The translations under genes were made by a program, and so were the position numbers. Shown here piece by piece: positions 56,480 to 64,000 of a DNA stretch of 64,000 nucleotides (the stretch's first letter is position 1; each line of letters begins with the position of its first letter). The notes under the pieces were generated by a model. It saw nothing but the letters and a program-made list of their open reading frames with translations, did no database searches and was not told where the DNA came from. The stretch lies in NCBI GenBank assembly GCA_036250225.1, contig JAPZLL010000051.1, positions 62,001 through 126,000 of the forward strand, given 5' to 3'. The stretch is from Cercophora sp. LCS_1. Its lineage: Eukaryota > Ascomycota > Sordariomycetes > Sordariales > Lasiosphaeriaceae.

Positions 56480-57580
56480 GTTCCTAAGAAGCGCAGCGAG
56501 GTTAGCCAGTAAGCCTCAAAAAGCATTTTGCGTAGTTGCGAGAAACGTGGGGGAGCTGCACCCGTCAAAGGAGAACCGTCGTCGCCTCGCGGGCGCTGGT
56601 GAGTTTCGAGTGGTTAGGAAGGCAATGAGGTAGGGAACGGAAAATGTTTAGAGTTACGAACGGCGGATGATAATCCAAGCCGATCAGAGGACTCGGGGTT
56701 GCGACTAGGCAAGCATTCGCATTGCTGGCGTCAAAATCGTGAAAATGCAACCTACAGGTTTGTTGTGGCAGAATAGCCCGCTTGGTCGCCAGGCGGGATT
56801 TGGATATATTGGGTCCCTCGGCAAGCAGAGGGGTGTCTCTCAGACGACGGAGCTTGATGTGGGCGCCAATCTTTGGTCAGCCAATCGATGGGCCTGGCTT
56901 GTCGGCGAGGCCAAGGAACCACCGCGCTAGCCACTCTGGTTGCTCGTGTTCAGCTCCCCGGCCGCAGCACTGGTTGTCAGCAAAAACAAGAATCTGGGTG
57001 TGGCCAGGGGCAGCCTTCAGGAGTTGGTCAGGAGCTGAGCACCAACTCACAAAAACAGTGATGCTGCAGGTGGCGGAGGTCTGCGGTCTGCACCAACACG
57101 GTTCCGCGCCCGATGGATTTAGCAGCGGTTTCAAGGGCAACGGCGTTCAAGACGACAGTGCCGCTGACTTGGGGCCGATTTTCTCTCGCTTCCCGCTCTG
57201 ACCGAAACGAAACCATCAAGAGGCGTTTCGAGCGATCGGTTCACAGACGCGGGATGAAATTATCCTCCAGGAAACAGGCCGCGGGAAGTTTGTTGGACCT
57301 CAATCTAACTGGCAATGGGTGCCCACATGCGCCAAGTCATCGCAAAGCGACCGACGGGAATGCTTGAGGGTGAACGAAAGACATAACAAGAGCCTCACGT
57401 CTGACCGAACAACGGATTCGGGTAAATCACTTATTGGCCCTTTGGCAACTGAGCGGTTGGAATGGCGTGTTGCCTTTCAGTTCGCCGCTCGCGGTGTTCA
57501 GTGGCACTTCTCTCGGGAGCCATCAAGGGATGGCGACAGGGATGATGACGAGAGGACGCCCTCAACGTTTTTGCCTGGAA

Positions 57581-57591
57581 GGGTTAGGGTT
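57581..57591. promoter_or_regulatory. Telobox-like motif (GGGTTAGGGTT)
   Basis: A two-unit telomere-type motif, here about 1.1 kb upstream of the chitin synthase start and in the opposite orientation to the trm5 and cyt-4 examples on this strand. Its distance makes a core-promoter role less likely. Confidence 0.25.
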
Positions 57592-59892
57592 GAGCATTGA
57601 ACGCCACGACAATTTTGAGTGAGACGCGAAATGGCATGATGGGTCCTAACAGAGACTGGTATTCTTTTCCCCCAGTGTCGTTAGTCTGCGCGATATGCTC
57701 AGGTCCTTGACCTCTGTCATGCGTAAAGCGAGGTGAGCGCCCCACGCAACATTTGGGGTTCTATTTTCGACGTGGTGACAGGGAATAAGCTCCGTCGACC
57801 CGATTCTGGAGAGAACACGACAGGACTCGTCCTACCTGTGCCAGAGCGGCCGCTTTCTGGCCTGAAGACAAAGGATATCTCACTGTCATCACGGCTCAAC
57901 GGTGAGCATTGAGGAGTGGAACTTCGGTTGTTCAGTGAAAGACAGAATGAGACAGAAGGCTTGCCAGCACAAGGCCGGGATGGCGCAAAGCCATCAAACA
58001 CGGCCGGGGTTGGGCTGAGCCTCGGCCTTCTGGGCAAGCCACTCCGCCAGCGCACAAGACAGGCCCTCAAGTTTGACCACATCCCACCAACCAACGGGTG
58101 CTGGGGTCGAGTCCGCATCCCTTTGGTGATGCAATGGGCATGGAATGGGCAAGGGGCTTGCGAATTCTCTCGATCGCCAAGGCTAGAACGATCTGGAAAC
58201 TCCCGCAACTTCGCCGGGCGGTGGGGCCTTGTTAGAGAACCGCGGGGTAAAATTCACATCTCCCGCATTCACCCAATCTGACACATCAGGTGGGTGCTCT
58301 TCAGTTCAGTCGACCAAACACAAGCCCGACGTATTCTTCCATGAGACACCCTCCTTCCGACCTTCAAGCCAAGCCGGACCGGGAGTTGCATCGGATCAAC
58401 GACAAGAACTGGGATGGGAGACATGACGAGCACCCTCGACAGCCTCGCCAAATTCCGACACGGAGTTCCCGAGCGGCAGCGTTCTCACTTGCTGCGGGCA
58501 CCACTTACTCCCCGGTGTTCGTTTGGCAAATCCAAGTTTACACGCCTCTCGCGGTTTCAGCACAGGAAAGTTGTGGGTATTGCCTCGATTCCCGATGCTT
58601 CACGACCAGAGCCGCTCCTCTGAAGTCTGAACCACGAACAGGGGATGTTTGAACTACACTTCCGTAGGCGAAGAAGAGGCAGCATACTGTTCACATCAGG
58701 GGCCCGAACGCAAGCTCAAGAGTTGGGAGTCGTTCGAGCAAAGCGCTGAGAGTTAACAGGCGATATGATCTCCCTTGAATACTTACCAACTTGCCGTGGT
58801 GTATCAACTCACCAACCAACGAGCATTTGGGGAACTCTGTGAACCCCGAGAGTTCTGTAGCCTCTCTATCCTGCAGTGGAACATCTAGAAGAGCAGCATT
58901 TGTGGTTGGCAGCCCTGAAAGCCCACAAACTTCTGGCCCTGTTCATCCGATATCATGTTCTGGCATGATCTACACCATTTCTCTTCGGGCGACTTTGTTT
59001 CCTGGTCTCAGACCAAACATTTCCGGGAGAGTACAGGAATTGCGTTTCACTCAGTTCTGGCTGAGGATGGATGACGGTTACGAAGGCAATAACGGGGTTA
59101 CCATCTGACCCCTTTTACGGCTCGTACTCGGTGTTCGGGTACGTTGATTTAGATTCTGGGACGCATGCACTAGATTGACATTCCCGATGCGGCATGCACT
59201 CGTTCTGGGTGGCAGCTCTGAAATGAGACCCCTCATTTTTGCCTACGACCACACGCTACTGGCGCGCTATCGTCAATTTTCTTCGTCTTGCGAAGAGGCA
59301 TCTGCCAAGCAGACCGAGCTGATTCCCAACGTCAATCACGCCATAACAGAGGAAGTAGCGAAATTGGGGGACAGAGAAGGGAGGCGTATCAACCACTGCA
59401 TCAAGAGACAAGGAAAACCTTGGATTTCCAGCGGGAGGGACACGAATACCGGTTGGTTCCTGCCGATCAATGCCAGCCGATGGAGGGTCCCATTCCAGTG
59501 CTGCGTCGGGAGGTCGCCGATGCTGCAACACCAGCAGACGCAGAGAGCCCTTGCCAGTCGCCAAGTTGGCCGCGTGAACCAGAGGAAGAATTGCGTCGGG
59601 CCAAGCTGAACGGTGCGTGTACGGCTGATGAGGTTGCGCCATCGAAACCATCCTTGTAGAGGGCGCTAGTGGTGGTAGGGTGGAAGTGGGAGAGCATGTT
59701 GTTCATCTGAAGAGCAATGCGCTCACATCCGGTGGATCTGCGACTGTCCCCATCAATCGGGTTGAAACAGCCGTTGGTGTGTGTGATGTAAGCTTCGATG
59801 AGGTCACTGGTTGTGTGTGTATTAGGGGACAGACTATAAGCTCGGTATAAGGGTCGCGATACACATTCAGGGTCGCCGATATTGTCCTGCGA

Positions 59893-60351
59893 TCACGAGT
59901 CGCGGAAAAACGTGAAGCGCCCCAGCACAACCCGGCCTGCCGAATCGCTAACGACACCCCTGTAATGGCCCGAGACAGAGGGATCGAGCATGGCGCTTCC
60001 GTGGCTGGATCGGTGGTTGGTCTGCGCCGGCACGCCATAGCTGCGCCGTTCCCTCGCAGCCCTTATTAAAATTTCTGGGGAATGCCGGCCTACGTATGCA
60101 AGGAGGCTCAAACTGGCGTTTGGCCGATGGTTCCCTGGGTCCGGGAAGGATTTCTGAAGTGCTTCCATCATTACTGCGGCGTGGTCAGATATGGAACCAG
60201 AGAACATGCGACAAACGAGCCCAATTGAAATGACAGGCAGCGTAAGGAAGACCAGGACCACCATGAAGGAAGTTGCCCAAGTTATACGAGATGGGGTGGT
60301 CGGGACATTTGTGCGGGGATGGCACTGCACGCATAGCGCAGGAGGACCCAT
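59893..60351 (-). CDS. Possible small one-helix membrane protein (uncertain)
   Basis: An ATG-started frame of 152 residues. It has one hydrophobic stretch at about residues 28-47 (SFMVVLVFLTLPVISIGLVC) preceded by few charges, then a polar tail with SDHAAVMMEALQKSF and an Arg-rich piece (AARERR). Codon choice is mixed and less C-biased than in the firm genes nearby. No family is recognised and no splice partners were found. It could equally be a chance frame in the chitin synthase/Skt5 gap. Confidence 0.22.
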   Translation of the reverse strand: MGPPALCVQCHPRTNVPTTPSRITWATSFMVVLVFLTLPVISIGLVCRMFSGSISDHAAVMMEALQKSFPDPGNHRPNASLSLLAYVGRHSPEILIRAARERRSYGVPAQTNHRSSHGSAMLDPSVSGHYRGVVSDSAGRVVLGRFTFFRDS

Positions 60352-61628
60352 GAGTGTTGCAGCGGAGTTGTTACCGCTTCAAGGGCCACAGAGGACAGGT
60401 GAGAGCAGGTGAGAACAGAGAAGCTGTCACAACATCTTGAATCGAACGCGTCGAGCACCTTGCAGCATCACAAGATGGACATCGGGGATACCAAACCATG
60501 CATGGATGTTGCAGGCCGAGTGACAGGCAGTCATGTAGGGCGTTGTAGGCTGCCCGCAAGCGTGCAAGCTGACCCCCGCAAGGCTTGAAGAGTTGGGTTA
60601 TTGAGCCTGGTCAGGCAGGTATTGTGGCACACGAGGGATGCACCGAAGGCCACTTGGGAGGTCCCTGAAAATCCTCTCCAGGTCATTGTAAGAATAGATT
60701 GAGCATCAAGTAAGCAGGGCAGGAGCAACGGAATCCTGATCCAGCCCTCAATCCCCTCTCGAGACCTTGCTTCCTGTGCCGTCATCGGGCCAAGCTCGCC
60801 GCAGCAGGGAAAGGGGGAGCGAGGAACACGAGACAAAGGCACTCGCACAAACTCGTACCCAAGACGTGCCCGCTTTGTGGTGCTCGCTGCGTCCGCTCGA
60901 CATAGCACTGGAAGAACCAAAGTTTTTCTGCATGCAAAAGCACTAGCAGCGGCAAGGATTGAACCACCCACGCGGCACCCGAAAGGCGTGCCATTCGTTG
61001 ACGGTTGATCGTTTTTCGCTGCCCGGCGGCCAGTCGGGCACTCCAAGCTCGCGCGGTGTATACAGCCGTGCATCGACCTGCAGCAGGGTTTACGTTAGCA
61101 TGACTGGCAAGCCCAGCGGCCCTCTCCCACCCTGCAGAGCCACCCAAAACAAGCCTGAGCTGCCTGGGCGTTGCCCGCCGATCCCAGTCCCTGAATAGAG
61201 ACGAGACATCCGTTTTCACCCTTCCACCCTCTTCATCCCATTGTCCACCGCAATCCAACCCGACCTCGCCTCCCTTTCCCCCACTCCAGCTTGCGCGTTG
61301 TTGCTGAGAACAACAGTTGTCGATTTCTCTGTCGCTATCGTTGAATCCCCACTAGCTTGGACGCCCTGTGCTCTCCGCCCGGCGCCTGTGCCCGTTTCTT
61401 TCCTGCGACTTCGGGATTTGGCCGCCTGAGTGCCCACCGTCCGCTAGAGTTCGAACGAGAAACTACGCAACGGGCAAGCTATCGTTTCCACAGATGCAGA
61501 TGCGTGCACCAGGGCTACAGCCACGATAACCCTCTTCCAACAAGCCCTCACACTCCACCCACCCGAACGCCGCAACTTAGAATCGAGGAAGCTTCTTTCT
61601 TAGGTTCCTCCCTTCCCCGCCGCCTGCA

Positions 61629-63980
61629 ATGGCGGCTGTCACCACCTCTGCGTCTGTTTCGCCCCCCTCGACCACGACTAGTCCGTCTCGCCGAAAACCT
61701 CTACCGCTATCAAGTCTTGCGCCTACCGAGCGCTACGATTGGGACGAAAATGCAAAGCCTCTGCCAGGCGTCCCCCCGCCAGCTTCGCCGAGGATACGGC
61801 ACTCTCCAGTTTCACCTGTGAAAGTCAACTTCCAACCCCATGACTGGGCCCGGCCCTCCAATGCAAATATCGAGACGTATCACCAGTCCGAGACGGCTCC
61901 CAGGGCGCCCAGTGTCCTCGATCGAGCCCTACCCAGAACACCCGAAGCCCCAACCCCTCCTCCCCACACACCTCTCTCGGAGCAGAATATGGAATACGGG
62001 CAGCGACCAGGCCTGGCTCACAGTGCCTACAACGGCCAATACAGCTCAGCAGAGACCGAAAGACCCCTAACGATGTCACGAGTGCGGCCCTTCAAGCATC
62101 GGCAGGCGCCCGGCCTTGCAAGCCCAGAGCCGGATGATTTGAGTATAAGCGACGTTTCAAGAAGGAACGACGTCAACCGACACAGCAGAGAATCGGACGC
62201 CACGGCCAGCACCTCACAGCAACCGACTTCGACGGAATCCTCGGCCACAACGAGCGCAAGCTCGGTCTCGGGCATCAACGAAGCGTCGGACTGCCAGGAA
62301 AATGCCTCCCCGGAGAACTCCATCATTGACGGCGGTGCAATGCGATCGGAGTCTGTGCCGCAGCTGCAGTATCATCACTCGGCCTTCTTCCCACGCCCGG
62401 CGAGCACAGCCCTGACTGGGCAAGACCCAAGAGCTCAGTCGAATCCCAACCTCGCCGAAGGCGCTGCGAGTATCAATCGCCACTTGACCCCAAGCTCGCA
62501 TTTTGGTAGACGGAGCTCCCTCCCGCGGCCCCAGTCGGCATACTCGATCTACTCTGACCTTGGACCTCGCGGCCGTTCGCCAAATGTTTTTGGGAATGGG
62601 CAAAACCGGGCGCCGTCGGCCCACTCGAGAAGGTCTCCGGAGACTCGGCCATCATCCACCTTTGCCGACCTCCTCAATGTCCCCTATCCCCAACCCGCAC
62701 CCGCGCCCATCACGTTCGATAACTCTCAGCTGCGCTCCGCGGTCGGAAACAATGCGTCCCTCCTCAGTGCTCAAAAGACTTTGGAAATGTACAGGCAAAA
62801 TGTCAAGAAGACAAACGACCTCTCCATCCAATACTCGTTTGCCGTCTTCTTGATTGCCACTGCGCAAGAACAGGGTCTGGATTACGAGGAACCGAAGAGG
62901 ACTAAGAGCCCCATGCCCCTAGATGGCGTCGAGCCAACCGGGTCTTCATCACAAGATCTGATCCGGGAGGCGCGAGCAATCCTACAGAAGCTTTCCAACA
63001 ATGGTTACCCTTTTGCGCAATACTACCTCGCTGATGGCTACGCCTCTGGGTTGTTTAGCAAGGGAAAGGAGGACTATAACTCCGCCTTCCCTCTCTTCGT
63101 CCTGGCCGCGAAGCATGGTCACGCCGAGTCGGCATATCGCACGGCTTTGTGCTACGAGTTTGGATGGGGCTGCCGCAAGGACCCAGCCAAGGCGGTGCAG
63201 TTCTTGCGCACGGCGGCTTCAAAAAGGCACCCAGGAGCAATGACAAGACTGGGCAAAGCTTGCTTATCTGGCGACCTCGGCGAAAAGCGTTACAGAGAAG
63301 GTATCAAGTGGCTAAAACTGGCCACCGAGTCGGCCGATTCGATTTACAACGCAGCTCCCTACCATCTTGGATGTCTTTACGAGACCGGATATGGGGATGA
63401 TATCTTCCAGGACGAGAGCTACGCAGCCGAGCTATTCACCCAAGCCGCCGACCTGGGACACCCCGAGGCGAATTACCGGATGGGCGATGCCTACGAACAC
63501 GGGAGGCTCAACTGCCCAAGGGACCCGGCTTTGAGCGTTCACTTCTACACGGGCGCCGCTGAGCGGGGTCATGCCGCCGCCATGATGGGTTTATGCGCTT
63601 GGTACATGGTCGGCGCGGAGCCAATTCTCGAAAAGGACGAGGAAGAAGCTTACGAGTGGGCCCGGAGGGCAGCAGAGCTTAGTGAGTACCTTGTCGCAAC
63701 CGGCCCAACATGTTTACTCACACGACCCACAGATTCTGTCAAGGCACAATATGCCGTGGGATACTTCACCGAGATGGGCATTGGATGCCGACGCGACATT
63801 CTCGAGGCCAATGTCTGGTATGTCAAAGCAGCCGACGCCGGGGACGGGCGCGCGAAGCAACGACTAGCCGCCATTCGTGCTGCCGTCAGCGGGGGCACGC
63901 CTATGGAGGTCGGGCCACCCCGGAATGCCAAGATTAAGAAGGCGGCCGAGAAGGAGGACAAGGAATGCATTGTGATGTGA
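61629..63980 (+). CDS. skt5: SEL1-repeat, CaaX-ending chitin synthase activator of the Skt5/Chs4 type, 2 exons
   Basis: Exon 61629-63681, a 51-nt intron (GTGAGT ... CCACAG), exon 63733-63980; 766 residues. Residues 1 to about 420 are Ser/Pro-rich and disordered. From about 440 to 740 run SEL1 repeats, with copies such as YPFAQYYLADGYASG, ESAYRTALCYEFGWGC and AQYAVGYFTEMGIGC. The C-terminus is CIVM, a CaaX box for farnesylation, as in yeast Skt5/Chs4. In yeast the prenylated protein activates and anchors Chs3 at the plasma membrane; the class IV synthase nearby fits. The intron is a multiple of three and has no stop, so unspliced reading adds 17 residues (SEYLVATGPT and so on) that interrupt a SEL1 repeat; removing it restores AAELNSVKAQYAVGYF. 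That is why the spliced model is preferred. Confidence 0.9.
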   Translation: MAAVTTSASVSPPSTTTSPSRRKPLPLSSLAPTERYDWDENAKPLPGVPPPASPRIRHSPVSPVKVNFQPHDWARPSNANIETYHQSETAPRAPSVLDRALPRTPEAPTPPPHTPLSEQNMEYGQRPGLAHSAYNGQYSSAETERPLTMSRVRPFKHRQAPGLASPEPDDLSISDVSRRNDVNRHSRESDATASTSQQPTSTESSATTSASSVSGINEASDCQENASPENSIIDGGAMRSESVPQLQYHHSAFFPRPASTALTGQDPRAQSNPNLAEGAASINRHLTPSSHFGRRSSLPRPQSAYSIYSDLGPRGRSPNVFGNGQNRAPSAHSRRSPETRPSSTFADLLNVPYPQPAPAPITFDNSQLRSAVGNNASLLSAQKTLEMYRQNVKKTNDLSIQYSFAVFLIATAQEQGLDYEEPKRTKSPMPLDGVEPTGSSSQDLIREARAILQKLSNNGYPFAQYYLADGYASGLFSKGKEDYNSAFPLFVLAAKHGHAESAYRTALCYEFGWGCRKDPAKAVQFLRTAASKRHPGAMTRLGKACLSGDLGEKRYREGIKWLKLATESADSIYNAAPYHLGCLYETGYGDDIFQDESYAAELFTQAADLGHPEANYRMGDAYEHGRLNCPRDPALSVHFYTGAAERGHAAAMMGLCAWYMVGAEPILEKDEEEAYEWARRAAELSEYLVATGPTCLLTRPTDSVKAQYAVGYFTEMGIGCRRDILEANVWYVKAADAGDGRAKQRLAAIRAAVSGGTPMEVGPPRNAKIKKAAEKEDKECIVM

Positions 63981-64000
63981 TGAAAGTCTGGACGCCAGTC

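Larger units (their letters stand above)
56480..61628. other. Long divergent intergenic region between chitin synthase and Skt5-type gene
   Basis: About 5.15 kb holding both promoters. It has a telobox-like GGGTTAGGGTT at 57581-57591, a possible small frame at 59893-60351 (minus), and a pyrimidine-rich leader from about 61216 to 61290 before the SEL1 gene. Other frames (57717-58208, 59175-59609, 60531-61073) overlap on both strands and show no domain. No tRNA was found; a TTCAATC heptamer near 60957 does not fold with flanking stems. Confidence 0.45.

Noticed and set aside
60940..61030. Possible tRNA on the minus strand (GGTTCAATCC)
   Set aside because: The bases around the TTCAATC heptamer cannot form the T stem, and no acceptor, D or anticodon arms are found at the needed distances.
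60531..61073. Minus-strand frame of 180 residues in the chitin synthase/Skt5 gap
   Set aside because: Overlaps another minus frame (60782-61258) in a different phase and has no domain or C-ending codon bias.

Overview
The window is nuclear DNA of a filamentous ascomycete, most likely a Sordariomycete close to the Sordariales. The protein genes are split by short GT-AG introns (44 to about 65 nt), codons favour C at the third position, intergenic DNA is long with CT-rich leaders, and the gene set is typically fungal: class IV chitin synthase, a Skt5-type SEL1 protein, a GT34 mannosyltransferase, Reg1, a cyt-4-type mitochondrial RNase and a GH17 wall protein. There are no operons, CRISPR arrays, intact transposons or convincing tRNA/rRNA genes. 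All gene models were built by hand from reading frames and splice signals; total lengths were checked to be multiples of three.

Layout. 0-7 kb: a truncated gene (start at 114, minus), a small alpha/beta-barrel protein (469-1151, minus), a 3-kb gap with degenerate tandem repeats and an AT-rich patch, an uncharacterised coiled-coil protein (4321-5561, plus) and a secreted GH16 glucanase-like enzyme (5991-7016, minus). 9-15 kb: a GT34 Golgi mannosyltransferase (9742-11228, minus) and a 56-residue cysteine-rich protein (14483-14706, plus). 17-27 kb: a 1068-residue single-pass membrane protein (17239-20445, plus), Qri7 (20947-22359, plus), proteasome subunit beta5 (22593-23522, minus) and a Reg1-type PP1 regulator (24983-26789, minus). 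26.8-32.7 kb: nearly 6 kb with no supportable gene. 32.7-42.4 kb: a dense housekeeping block, Trm5 (minus), Nus1 (minus), Sec10 (plus) and the cyt-4/Dss1-type RNase (minus). 44-50 kb: a GH17 wall glucanase (44320-45882, plus) and a WD40 protein with a long acidic, His-rich N-terminus (47688-50055, minus). 52.7-64 kb: class IV chitin synthase (minus) and, divergently across 5.1 kb, a CaaX-ending SEL1 protein of the Skt5 family (plus).

Several genes bear on wall building and secretion: chitin synthesis and its activation, Golgi mannan extension, dolichol synthesis (Nus1), exocyst tethering (Sec10) and wall glucan modification (GH16, GH17). The pairing of a class IV chitin synthase with a Skt5-type protein is the best functional linkage, since yeast Chs3 and Skt5/Chs4 act together. 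No wholly new multi-gene system is evident. The most novel pieces are the small cysteine-rich protein, the large membrane protein, the coiled-coil protein and the WD40 protein. TRM5 and cyt-4 also share a two-repeat AAACCCTAACCC motif at a similar distance (about 150-170 bp) upstream of their starts.
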